From NCBI GenBank assembly GCA_037178625.1, contig CM074129.1:1054001-1118000 (forward strand): a DNA stretch of 64,000 nt. Direction: 5' to 3'. The notes below the pieces were generated by a model. The model did no database searches. It saw nothing but the letters and a program-made list of their open reading frames with translations, and had not been told where the DNA came from. Shown here one piece after another: positions 31,928-41,110 of the stretch. Each line of letters starts with the position of its first letter. Positions within the stretch are counted from its first letter, which is position 1. The translations under genes and the position numbers were made by a program. The stretch comes from Skeletonema tropicum. Taxonomy: Eukaryota > Bacillariophyta > Thalassiosirophyceae > Thalassiosirales > Thalassiosiraceae.

Positions 31928-33240
31928 CTACGCAACTTTCAGTAATCCTGCTTGCATCAACATTCTTAGCTTTGGCCCGAACTTATCATGCCTCATGTAA
32001 TATTGCAGTTTAATCGCACCAACGCTGACACTTGCACACTCTTCCATGACATGCTGCATGTCTGGATCTAATAGAATGGAGCGCAAGGCATCATTGGATA
32101 GAATCTTGGCTACTTCGTCATCCAGACTATTGACCGTTGTATGTTGCTTCTGGTCAGTCGCCGTTTTTGTCCTAGAACTCCTCATGGCCTTTTCCTCCAA
32201 TGGGCCCATCTCTCTCAACAACTTTGGTTTTTCCTCAAGAGCCTTGTCATTTTTTTTATCTCCCTTAGTACCATTATCATCATTCTCTCCTAGCATCACA
32301 AAATGATCTCCCATAACACCTAGAAATTCCATCAGCCAATGTAGTATCTCTGGCTCGTCCGCCTTCAACTTCTCTATGGTATCTTTCGGATGTGTCTTCA
32401 TGCTCTCCAATGCTGCCATGTACCTAGGATCATTCCATCCTTTTGACAGCGTTGGATGCTGGGAAAGAGAGGTGAGAAATGTAGGAGATGCCCATTTGGA
32501 CTGATCAGATTGGAGATGTGACGATAGAGCATCTTGGACCTCGGGTAGATAAAGAGGGCTAGCACTGGGAGTAGACGAGCTTTCTGTGTTGGATGACGGC
32601 ACAAAGTCGTCTTGCGACAAGAAGTTTGGAGAAGCAGCGTTACCTTTGGAATCCAATTCCACAATGAGATTTTTCCGCTGCTGCTGCTGCTGCTGCTGCA
32701 ATATGGAGAGTTAGAGTAAGAATCGTATCGTATATTCTCGTCAAAGCGACCAAACATGCTTCTCACCTTTTGAAAGGCAATACTACGTTTATTCGAATGA
32801 ACTTTTTTGGCATTAGTCTTCTGAAGGAAACCCTTCTTCATGCCAAACGTGGCATTTTTCGCTCTCTTTTGCTCTTCATTTCTTTGTTCTTCTTTCAGAC
32901 TCTTTTGTATGGATGCTGCAGTTGCCATCATTTGCTCTGCAAGAGATGGAGCTGTCGTATGATGCGACTTCGTAGATGAGATTTCTTCGAGCTGTTTTCT
33001 CCGCAGAAGTGCGTCATTTTTCTTAGGTTCGGACGAGGACGAGGATGGATCTTCCAGCAGCAAACTCTTCAGCCGCACATTCAAGTCGGAATTCAGCATC
33101 TCTGAAATCCTCCTCTCTGCCGCGACGATCTCGGCTTGGTCAGTAGAGGAAATCTGCCATCCAATGACGCAATAAGAGTCGAGGTGCCAGATGAGATTTT
33201 GAAAATGAAAATGGAGGCGAGAGGGTATCGTATCGTACAT
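31928..33240 (-). CDS. STI1/HOP-like protein with C-terminal DP-type helical domains
   Basis: Two exons, 33240-32767 and 32695-31928, join in frame (1242 nt, 413 aa). The N-terminal part (about 15-60) reads as a compact domain with HFQNLIWHLDSYCVIGWQ and a charged helix; the middle is Lys/Gln-rich. The C-terminal half has two helical modules: WASPTFLTSLSQHPTLSKGW...DPRYMAALESM (about 235-275) and DDEVAKILSNDALRSILLDP...MQHVMEEC (about 345-380). These match the spacing of STI1 (DP) domains found in Hop/Sti1, Hip and ubiquilin, which bind clients or Hsp70/90 partners. No TPR or UBA domain is visible, so this is not Hop itself. The intron acceptor falls inside a (CAG)7 run. A start 16 codons upstream is also open. 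The gene is divergent from the secreted-protein gene at 33412, with 171 bp between starts. Confidence 0.75.
32696..32766 (-). other. 71-bp intron ending in a (CAG)7 tandem acceptor
   Basis: The donor is AAG|GTGAG. The intron runs into ATTG followed by seven CAG units at 32698-32678. Each CAG is a possible acceptor, and choice among them would remove whole Gln codons without shifting frame. Confidence 0.75.
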
Positions 33241-33411
33241 ATGAATATGAGTATTTACACCCGCACGACAAAAAACGAAAAAGAGCACATCAAATCTTGG
33301 ATCTCATCGCTGCAAACGGGAGTCAAAAAGAGCACGTGCTCCAGGCTCCCACACTGCTCTCCATTTTGAGCTCATAAATTTCTTATCAACAACCAACTCA
33401 CAACTATCAAC

Positions 33412-34524
33412 ATGAACTTCCGCATCGCATCCCTTCTCCTTGCCACCATGGCCACTGCTGCTGCTGCGGCTTCCACCAAATCGTCCAAGGCGTACCGCAT
33501 CTTCAGCGTTGACCCACGTCCAAAGGCTGGTAAATCCTCCTCGGTCAGCGAGGGATCGGACGTCACCGCCAAGTCTTCGAAGACTCTCAACCTTCCTTCT
33601 TCCTCGACCCACTCTTCCAAGATGGCCAAGGATTCCAAGATGGTCAAATCATCTGCCAAGGCGGCGAAGTGCATCGATCAATCTGTGTCCATGTCTGTGA
33701 ACACGACCGACACGACTGGCAACTCTTCCCTCAGCGCAAGCTTGAGCATGGAGAGCAAGACTGCCAAGTCGAAGGCGGCCAAATGTCACCCCATGAGCAT
33801 GAGTGTCTCGAGTGTCTCGATGAGCATTGAGACAGCAATGCCCACATATTATCCGACGTATGAGACAGCAATGCCCACGTATTATCCGACTGATGCGACG
33901 CCCACTTATTATCCGACTGATGTTACGACTGATGAGCCAACGCACGCCCCGACGCCCGTTCCGACGCATGCTCCTTCAACTCGCCGTCCCACTCAAAGGA
34001 TGGTGTGTCAATCTGGAAATTTCGTCGATCCCCTTGGACGTGACTGTTTCTGGTACGAAGAGCCAAACATCGAACTCGGATGTGAATCTCTCCGTGATGC
34101 AAGCTCGGACGTCAACTTGACTAATAGCGAAGGCAAAACCCCATGGGATGAGTGCTGCTTTTGCGGCGGAGGAACGATGGTTCCTGAGGATACCACCTTT
34201 GGACGCAACCTCGAAGTTGTCGATGAATCAAATGATGTCGTTCAGCAAATGGAAATGGAAGCTATCTCCGTAGAGGGCGACTTCAATGGAGCACCTGGTG
34301 ATACCAACAGCATCGTCTGTATTTCTGGACATGACTTTGTCGATCCTCTTGGGCGTGACTGCTCCTTTTACGTCCCTGATAACATTGAGCAAGGATGCGA
34401 CTCTCTTCTTGGCCATGGTGACATGGTCAATGAGTTCTCTTGGACTAACGAGGAGGGACTCACTCCCTGGACTGAGTGCTGCTTTTGCGGTGGTGGGACG
34501 CTTGGATATGAGGCTTCTTCTTAG
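33412..34524 (+). CDS. Secreted Lys/Ser-rich protein with PTYYPT repeats and two Cys-rich domains; candidate biosilica/cell-wall protein
   Basis: Single exon, 370 aa. A clear signal peptide (MNFRIASLLLATMATAAAAA) leads into a Lys/Ser-rich region (about 21-140) full of SSK, AKSSK and KxxK spacings, densest in KMAKDSKMVKSSAKAAK, where Lys recurs every third or fourth residue. Then come three TYYPT repeats, a Pro/Thr linker (PTHAPTPVPTHAP) and two related Cys-rich domains at about 198-253 and 303-362. Each of these has the order FVDPLGRDC, W/F-Y, a Cys-Glu/Asp-Ser-Leu, TPWxECCFCGGG. Spaced-Lys clusters after a signal peptide are known in diatom silaffins and act in silica targeting, so a wall or silica location is a reasonable inference, not proven. 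The Cys domain could bind carbohydrate or form disulfide cross-links. Two broken copies lie downstream at 41111 and 49060. The 5' leader between the divergent STI1-domain gene and this start is only 171 bp. Confidence 0.85.
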   Translation: MNFRIASLLLATMATAAAAASTKSSKAYRIFSVDPRPKAGKSSSVSEGSDVTAKSSKTLNLPSSSTHSSKMAKDSKMVKSSAKAAKCIDQSVSMSVNTTDTTGNSSLSASLSMESKTAKSKAAKCHPMSMSVSSVSMSIETAMPTYYPTYETAMPTYYPTDATPTYYPTDVTTDEPTHAPTPVPTHAPSTRRPTQRMVCQSGNFVDPLGRDCFWYEEPNIELGCESLRDASSDVNLTNSEGKTPWDECCFCGGGTMVPEDTTFGRNLEVVDESNDVVQQMEMEAISVEGDFNGAPGDTNSIVCISGHDFVDPLGRDCSFYVPDNIEQGCDSLLGHGDMVNEFSWTNEEGLTPWTECCFCGGGTLGYEASS

Positions 34525-36066
34525 AGACAAAGGATTTTGTGTGTTTTGTCGAGCATCTCCACTGCATTGTTTAGGATGGATACGTATTGAATGGGAGAGA
34601 GCTCGGTGAAAAGTAGATATTAGTTGATGATAAAGTAAATTGCAAAAGATTTCATTCCTTTTCTTCGCTACATGCCTCTTGTAGCTCTTCATTCCCGTCG
34701 AGTCGTCATGTTGTTTTTACATCAATCGTGCGCTATGAGAAAAAATGAACAATAGGACTGTTTGATGAATGCAGCACTAAAGATCGCAATACACTACTAA
34801 ATTGCTGCTAGATGTTATCATCTACAATACAGTTGGATCATGGTCGGCTGCAAATCGGGTGGTGGAGGTGATGCTTCAACCTCCACCGATCTTCCGGCTG
34901 ACTCTTCCTTGTGATTCTTGGAAGAGGTGCGTGTCCTAGATACCCATCTTCCAAGCTTCCAACACACCCTCTGAGCGTGCTGGGTTTCTGTTTTCTGTGC
35001 TCTCGCTCGGTAAGTACTGTTGGTGATATTTTGTCTATATGAAGGTACCACGGTCGAATGTCACGGTGGTGGGGAGCGGCGGTGCTTGGATGGGTAGGAT
35101 GGGTAGTCGCCCATGTTCTCTTTTCCTGGATGCCACGTAATCTAAATTAATTTTCGTTTGACTTGGTCAGTGACACAAAAGAAGTTTTTTTCCATGGCAT
35201 GCGTATTGCCAACAATAATTCACAATATCATCTCTGGAAGAAATCTAGCCGATGCAATATGCCTGCCGTACATAGTTGTGTGCGGTTTAATGCTGTATTA
35301 CGGAAGCACTGATGGAAGAACTTGTGTTCCATCACTCCACATAAGTCGAATTAACACACTCTCTCTTCAACGCATGACGTCGACAGCAACCCCACACGTG
35401 GACACAGCTTATTGCATCGTAATGACACGATATTATGCCCAGTTTATTGTTGAATAGGCATTCCATTGCCATGACACATCATAACCGAAGCTTCCATACT
35501 AAAGAGGGTCTACAATCAGCGGCGATTACTGTAGCATCCCATCACAAACGTTATGAATGTTGTCTATGCATTCCATTTTCATTCATGATACTCATTTGAT
35601 GCAGTAAAGACCGTCATAGGTGAGAGAGTCGATGTTGTGTCATGACAACACAACATATAAAAAGGCAGCATTGGCGGACACAATTGCAATATATACGCAC
35701 TACCGCCTCACCAACCGATCATTCCAATCATAATGAACGTACGGAGTAATAATTATCGCTGGATTGCCTCTTCCCATCAATTGTTTTTGTGATAACACGT
35801 GCCGACTATTCCGGTCGATCAGGTAAATCTGCCGACTAGCAACATGAAAGAGGGCACTATTATTTGATCAATACGGACGCCTCGACCGCGCTTCCACTTT
35901 ACACACGTTCTCATATGAACCAATGGCAGTCGAGGATGCGATACTACCGGGATGGATGCCGACGTGGCAGTGTAAAGGGTGATTGGATGGTCGCCATGGT
36001 TGCGATGTCATTGGAGGTCGAAGTTGAAGTTTTTGAATTCCTAGATTGAGATAGAGATCTCAGATA
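34525..36066. other. Intergenic part of the duplicated unit
   Basis: No gene called. A 99-codon open stretch (35158-35457) is kept without change in unit B, but flanking non-coding DNA is equally conserved, so this is not evidence of coding. The same region up to about 35000 is also present in the third partial unit. Confidence 0.4.
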
Positions 36067-36397
36067 CTCCCTCTGTCCCAAAAAAAATGAGCTATTTGAA
36101 GTTAATCGTAGTCCCACAAAAAACTAGCTATTTGACGTACTTATTCCTACGTAAGGTCCTACACAAGTGTCCGAGAGGCCTCTTCATTTTACAATAGGGT
36201 TAGATATAAGGATATTTTAACGCCTTTTGTCACAATATGATTACAAATACTTGCTTAACAACCTCCAACCTCCATATAATCGTAACCGGCGTGAAAAAAG
36301 CTTTCCAACGATGTGCGATAGCAATTTTTTGGACGAAAATTGACCAAATTTTAACTATTTTAAATCAAAAAGCTCATTTTTTGTGGGACAGAGGGAG
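36067..36397 (-). mobile_element. Stowaway-like MITE, copy 2
   Basis: A 331-bp copy of the element at 24335-24663 in opposite orientation, again flanked by TA (36065-36066 and 36398-36399). Unit B shows the matching empty site at about 43464 (CAGATATCTATC), with one TA and no scar. It sits about 230 bp upstream of the start codon at 36630. Confidence 0.95.
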
Positions 36398-36496
36398 TAT
36401 CTATCTCTAGAGAGAGAGAGAGAGAGAGAGATGGAAGATATATACTCCTAGGCCGAAAGGCCGCACTGCTCCAGATGTTCTCACAGGAAGCGTGAT

Positions 36497-36534
36497 GGTA
36501 AAGTGGAAGCGCTGGCCAGCGCTTCCACTTTACC
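36497..36534. repeat. 38-bp perfect palindrome
   Basis: GGTAAAGTGGAAGCGCTGG is followed at once by its exact reverse complement. Unit B has only the right half at the matching place. It is 95 bp upstream of the start codon at 36630. Confidence 0.9.
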
Positions 36535-36629
36535 AATGTAATTTACCAATACAAGAAGTTGCACCCTCAAGAAGTTGTCAACCAAACGTAACAGAAGTAC
36601 GAACGATAACGAGGACAACAACAGAAACA

Positions 36630-37736
36630 ATGAGATCAGGATCAATATCACCCTCGACGTCCATCCGCTCTTTCGACAGCGAGGAGGACTCCGACTCCGA
36701 CTCCGACGACACAAGTCGATATGCCGGCATGAGCGCAGAAGAATTGAATACTATTTGGGAGCGAAGGAATTTGGCCTACTATCATCGCCGTCAACGTAAA
36801 TTGGCGGAAGCGCGACAACAGCAGCAGCAGCAACAGGATTTGAGTGGGGGTGATGACAACTCTGTGGGTAGCTGCAGCTGCAGCTCCTATTCAAGTGGCT
36901 CTCTGGGCGAGGGGGTCGCATCCTCATCGCCGTCACCGTCGCCTCCACCACAGCCGCAGAGGGACAGAGGTCAGCAGCTTACCCGTCCAGCAGGCTTTGT
37001 CTGTGCAGCCGATGATCCCAAGTGGCAGGCATTTACATCCCGTAATATCATGGGTGACTACGACCCAGAAAGAGCTCGTACAGAACACGGATATCATCGT
37101 GCATGGGTATCTTGTGAGCGTCTCGTCAATATGCGTAGATCATGTGCCAGTGATGCCGGAAATTTCATACCAACCAATCCAAGACTTGCTGCCTTATTGG
37201 AACACAGAAGACTTGAGGTAGCACGTGAGAGGTATGAAGAGGCTCAGCAACAGTTTTCTCAGGTGGGGGCGCCACAAGAAGACAGCAACGACAACATGAT
37301 TCTTGATAGTGCTCCTCAAGAACCCTCCCCTTTCGAATCATTCTCGACACAAGACGCAGCCGCACAGGCAGCTGAATATGAACGCTTGAATCAAGAACAC
37401 AGGTTACAAAAAGCCTCGCATGCGCAGGGGAACAGCAGTAACCTGAAAACACCTTCACTTGAAAGCAGCGCCGGAGAAAAAAGCGTCCAAATGCCAGTCA
37501 AAAATAATGATTACTACATGGCACTATCCTTCCCAACGTCGCGATTTCCCAAGTCAGTGCGTTGTGAGAAATGCAACTGTGAATTGTTTACATCTCCTCT
37601 TGCCAAACGTTTCTTTTGTCAAACGTGTGGATGTGTTGCTCGTGTCCCTGTTTCGCCGAATGATGTTGATGCAAACTTTGATGAAAAGATGCAAGATGCT
37701 GAGGATCAAGATTATCAGAATATGTGTTATCGTTAA
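36630..37736 (+). CDS. Low-complexity protein with C-terminal C4 zinc ribbon (unit A)
   Basis: Single exon, 368 aa from the Met that begins MRSGSISPSTS, chosen because the copy at 43876-44982 aligns from exactly there while sequence further upstream differs. Order: Ser/Asp-rich acidic N-terminus (SFDSEEDSDSDSDD), a helix with ELNTIWERRNLAYYHRRQRK, a Gln run, a Ser/Pro-rich stretch, a mid-domain with DDPKWQAFTSRNIMGDYDPERA, a second charged helix (LLEHRRLEVARERYEEAQQ), and near the C-terminus CEKCNCELFTSPLAKRFFCQ followed by TCGC, i.e. C-x2-C and C-x2-C spaced like a zinc ribbon. The ribbon could bind nucleic acid or protein; the function is unknown. No targeting signal. Confidence 0.75.
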   Translation: MRSGSISPSTSIRSFDSEEDSDSDSDDTSRYAGMSAEELNTIWERRNLAYYHRRQRKLAEARQQQQQQQDLSGGDDNSVGSCSCSSYSSGSLGEGVASSSPSPSPPPQPQRDRGQQLTRPAGFVCAADDPKWQAFTSRNIMGDYDPERARTEHGYHRAWVSCERLVNMRRSCASDAGNFIPTNPRLAALLEHRRLEVARERYEEAQQQFSQVGAPQEDSNDNMILDSAPQEPSPFESFSTQDAAAQAAEYERLNQEHRLQKASHAQGNSSNLKTPSLESSAGEKSVQMPVKNNDYYMALSFPTSRFPKSVRCEKCNCELFTSPLAKRFFCQTCGCVARVPVSPNDVDANFDEKMQDAEDQDYQNMCYR

Positions 37737-38177
37737 TGGGATCAATAATTGCACAGATAGATGAGTGGATGGAGTTGGATTTACGATGAGAGGAATAGAA
37801 ATTAGAACTGAAAAAAGAAAACAAAATTATCTACTAAAATGATTACTGTAGGAAACTTGTGTTTTTCTCCTACTTTATACTCATCTAATTACTTTACCAC
37901 TTTAATTAACATAATATCCTAAGAAGAGTACTCATTATTGCAGTCGCTCTTCATTGCTCAGAGTACTAGTATTATAGCCACTCTTCATTGCTCAAATCAC
38001 TAACATTCGACATTAAGAACACCCCTCCCTCTGGGGGACCCCGGAATAATAATAATGCGCCTTTTCTGTCCTAAAGTTTCGTCAAGAACAACTCTTCATT
38101 GATTGCTCAGAGTGCTTGGCACTGTAGACACTGCACTCTTCATTGCTCGAATCAGTAAACTTAACAACACCTCTCTC
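37737..38177. other. Convergent spacer in unit A
   Basis: No gene. It contains several near-repeats of CTCTTCATTGCTC (about 37949-38150), also present in unit B. Confidence 0.5.
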
Positions 38178-40124
38178 TTAATGAGCCGGGTAGTGATTTG
38201 ACATTCTGTTCCAAAGTTTCTTCAAGAACATCCTCTTGGCACCTCTCTTTGTAATAGCTCCGTGTTCTGCAGCTAAATCCTGCAATTCTTCCAACGCTTC
38301 CTTGGTAATAAGTGGGACATGACGGCAAGTAGCTATGTGAGACTTCAAGCTAGTGAAGAAAGTAGAGTCATTAAGCGACTCCAAATCAAGTGGGAAGAAC
38401 AGCCCACTATGCTCTTCCCCCGGATGAGCCTTGGCGCAGTGTTTGCAACAGAGACCTGAAAGAGTGTGCAAGTTATCAGGCTTGATCTTACGTCGTCTCA
38501 TTGTTGTGGTGGATGGTCTACATGGAGCAAACTGATGGTATAGGACGAAGCGGAAGTCGCTAATAGTGGGAAAATCGGATGAATACACAAAGGCTGCCTT
38601 TTCCCGTCGACAATTGTTGATCACCTGAAGGGTCTTTGCCGAGGCAATATGAGAAAACTTTGAATTCTCTACTCCTTCATCCACCTTGGGAAACGAGAGC
38701 TCCTGTAGTTGTCGATCATTGAGTGGGGATGGATTTTGTGCAAGGCTCATGATTGCTCGAAGTTTCTCTGAGGGCTTTCCACTTGTATTGGGACGTGCGC
38801 CGAAGAAGAGACCATTGGCTTTCTCTACCATGCCAATCTCACAAGCTGCTTCGGCAAAGTAGGCCTTGACGTACTTTAGGTGGATTTTCCTGGCAGATTT
38901 GTCTGACACCAACTCCCTATGCATCATTTTGAGCCCCGTAGGAATGTATTCACAAGCCTCGAAGTGAATTCGTTGATAATTCCTCACAGACTCAAAGATA
39001 TGTAATGTCTTCGAAGGGTACGATACAGCCTGATTGGCTCTTTTCCTTTTAGGAATGTCCTTACAATAGACACATCTTATGCCAATCTGACCCTCTTTAC
39101 GAGTATTGGCTCCCCGCCCACGCCCTCCAGAACCCGAAGCCTTGCGCTCCATTCCGCGAACAAACACTTCCAAACACGTAGATCGAAGGAAGTTATGCAC
39201 AGGGTCCAAAAACTGTTTATCAGAGGGAATTGAAAGCCCCGTAGGATGATCTTGATCTTGAAGTAAGTCTTGACCTATATTGCTTTCGGCATCACTGGTA
39301 ATGGCATCAAGGTTGAACACATCTTTCAACAGAGAACCTGGTTCAACACTTTGCACCTGATCAGGCTGCTCATCGTAGAAGAACTCGAACTCAGGAGAGT
39401 CGCACGCAATATTACTCCTCGGAGGAGCAGGCGAAGCCACATCGACCGAGTAAAGCTCTACTGCTTCAGCATCTGGTACGCACGCTGAAGCTGAAAGTTG
39501 CTGCTGCTCGAAGACGCGATCCGCTGCGGCCTGAGGCATTTTTGAGTAGTATTCGGCGGACTCGTTATCTGGGGTGTTCAGAGTTGGATCAGTGATAGTA
39601 CCTTTGCATGGGAGATGGGCGCTATCATTTCTCGTTGGTGTGCTGCATGTAGATTGTTGTACAGCAGAAAAAAACTCATGAGGAGCGCGAGCGTTGGATG
39701 CAACAGGCGGAGGCAGAGGCTGAGCCGAGTACGAAGGATAAGTTCGCTGCATTTTGAACGGCTGCTGTATCTCCCAATCACACGCAGAAGATGCTGCAGG
39801 AGAGCATGTATCATAGTAAGGGAGGAGAGGTTGAGTATCTGTTGAGCGGTTTGTTGATGCTGACTGATGCAGTGAGAAATGGGCTACTGAGGGTTGGGCT
39901 TCTTCTTCAGCTACACCTACATCCCAATCAAAAGGCACAGAGGAGAAGCACATCCCATCCACTGGGATTTCATGATCGTCATACTTCGCATGCATCGACT
40001 GGTTTTGTTTAGGTGACGAAAGTGGTGCAAAACTTGGACTCGGAGGAGACCCATAACCATAATTGATGAAGTGACTTTCATCAATCTCTTCATTGGAAGT
40101 AAAGGAGATATTCTGCTCCGTCAT
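38178..40124 (-). CDS. 648-aa protein with two Cys/His modules (unit A)
   Basis: Single exon. The N-terminal half (1-300) is acidic/Pro/Gln/Ser-rich and looks disordered. A folded half follows: PVHNFLRSTCLEVFV (about 308-322), a Gly/Arg-rich turn, then module 1 with GIRCVYCKDIPKRKRANQAVSYP (C about 349, C about 352) and RIHFEACEYIP (H and C about 386-390). This is a C-x2-C...H-x4-C pattern that could bind zinc. Module 2 reads LCCKHCAKAHPGEEHSGLFFP (about 556) and SHIATCRHVP (about 598), the same C-x2-C...H-x3-C idea. The C-terminus is basic. I associate the CxxC...SYPS...HxxxC layout with uncharacterised diatom proteins; nucleic-acid binding is plausible but unproven. It is duplicated at 45424-47370 with only a few amino-acid changes. 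Confidence 0.8.
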   Translation of the reverse strand: MTEQNISFTSNEEIDESHFINYGYGSPPSPSFAPLSSPKQNQSMHAKYDDHEIPVDGMCFSSVPFDWDVGVAEEEAQPSVAHFSLHQSASTNRSTDTQPLLPYYDTCSPAASSACDWEIQQPFKMQRTYPSYSAQPLPPPVASNARAPHEFFSAVQQSTCSTPTRNDSAHLPCKGTITDPTLNTPDNESAEYYSKMPQAAADRVFEQQQLSASACVPDAEAVELYSVDVASPAPPRSNIACDSPEFEFFYDEQPDQVQSVEPGSLLKDVFNLDAITSDAESNIGQDLLQDQDHPTGLSIPSDKQFLDPVHNFLRSTCLEVFVRGMERKASGSGGRGRGANTRKEGQIGIRCVYCKDIPKRKRANQAVSYPSKTLHIFESVRNYQRIHFEACEYIPTGLKMMHRELVSDKSARKIHLKYVKAYFAEAACEIGMVEKANGLFFGARPNTSGKPSEKLRAIMSLAQNPSPLNDRQLQELSFPKVDEGVENSKFSHIASAKTLQVINNCRREKAAFVYSSDFPTISDFRFVLYHQFAPCRPSTTTMRRRKIKPDNLHTLSGLCCKHCAKAHPGEEHSGLFFPLDLESLNDSTFFTSLKSHIATCRHVPLITKEALEELQDLAAEHGAITKRGAKRMFLKKLWNRMSNHYPAH

Positions 40125-40192
40125 CTTCTAAGTACTTATAGTGTATGAGAGAGGTAGCAATATTGTTGTGACTTTTTATTGAACTTCTTGTT

Positions 40193-40602
40193 GTGTATTG
40201 TTGTAACTTACTTAGTGGAGAGAGAACTAAAGAGCTAATAAGTAGGTAATATGTAGTAAGAAGATAGAGCAGTACAATAACGATTGGATGAACCGCTGGC
40301 GTGAACTGAGCAATGTTACAATTTTGTTCTCTTGCGTCTTCGTTGAACTTCGTAGAACCTCTGTCACGGTATTCAGTCCAGTCATTTAAAGAGTCTTACC
40401 GCGTCTTAACATAACGAGGCTTTTACATACTCTATACCTTTTCACTTTTAACTCTTTGTCACTTTTTCACTGACAAATACTCTAATTGCAATTTAAGGAT
40501 AATGGTCTTGAGTCCTACCACGTCTTCAAGTACCTACTTAAAGCCTACCTCTATCAGGACTTCGCTCTCTCCTCCGACAGACATGGTTTGGGATGTTTAA
40601 GT
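40193..40602. other. Unique spacer between unit A and the reverse-transcriptase fragment
   Basis: No gene recognised; no counterpart in the region after unit B. Confidence 0.4.
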
Positions 40603-41110
40603 ATATATAGTTTGTGAGCATTTTTTGACGAATCCTGGCACACTTAGAAAGTGACACAGTGCGATTTGCATAATCCCAATCAAGGGATATCCTTCCCACA
40701 GTTATTTTCCCTTCCCAATCTCTTTGACTTCAGTAAGTACTTCGTACTCCTATGTAGTGCTCGGCTATGCAATTGTACAGGTGCTCTGCATCAGCTTTGT
40801 CCGTGTATTTGATGCCAAAATCATCTACAACAAGGGTGAATGCGATGGGGCGTGTTTCATGCTTCCGTAGACTTGGCGTGTGCTCACACTCAAAGTAACC
40901 GTGTGGTGCGAGACGCTCCTTGAATAATTTGTTGGACAAGATTCCTGCTTGAGGAAGGCCCCAAATGCTGCGATGAATTTCTAAGTAGACATATCCTGTG
41001 CGCTTTGTTGGCGAGGTCGTATTGCTGTTTCACGTGCTCAGGAAAAATGTGGAGAGGCATTTTCATGTACTCATATGTGAGGTAGAATCTGCTGATATCA
41101 AAACAGCAGT
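40603..41110 (-). mobile_element. Degenerate reverse-transcriptase fragment, copy 1
   Basis: The minus strand shows pieces of a retroelement RT: a QYDL segment, WGLPQAGIL-like sequence, KRLAPHGYFEC-like sequence and the catalytic box FTLVVDDFGIKY (V-V-D-D). The reading frame is broken, with a frame change before the LPQAG segment and a stop after it. It directly abuts the truncated secreted-protein copy at 41111. The same fragment precedes the third copy at 49060. The WGLPQAG...LVVDDFG arrangement recalls the polyproteins of Ty1/copia-like elements; the family is not certain. No LTRs or integrase seen. Confidence 0.85.

Larger units (their letters stand above)
33691..40192 (+). repeat. Tandem duplication, unit A (6.5 kb)
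   Basis: It matches unit B (41111-47438) almost base for base from ATGTCTGTGA in the secreted-protein gene to GAACTTCTTGTT after the 648-aa gene. The units differ mainly by a MITE in A (36067-36397), a small inverted-repeat insertion in B (43546-43731) and scattered point changes and indels. Confidence 0.95.

Noticed and set aside
35158..35457. 99-codon open stretch kept unchanged in units A and B (second copy 42554-42853)
   Set aside because: Neighbouring non-coding DNA is equally identical because the duplication is recent, so conservation is not informative; composition and motifs do not look coding.
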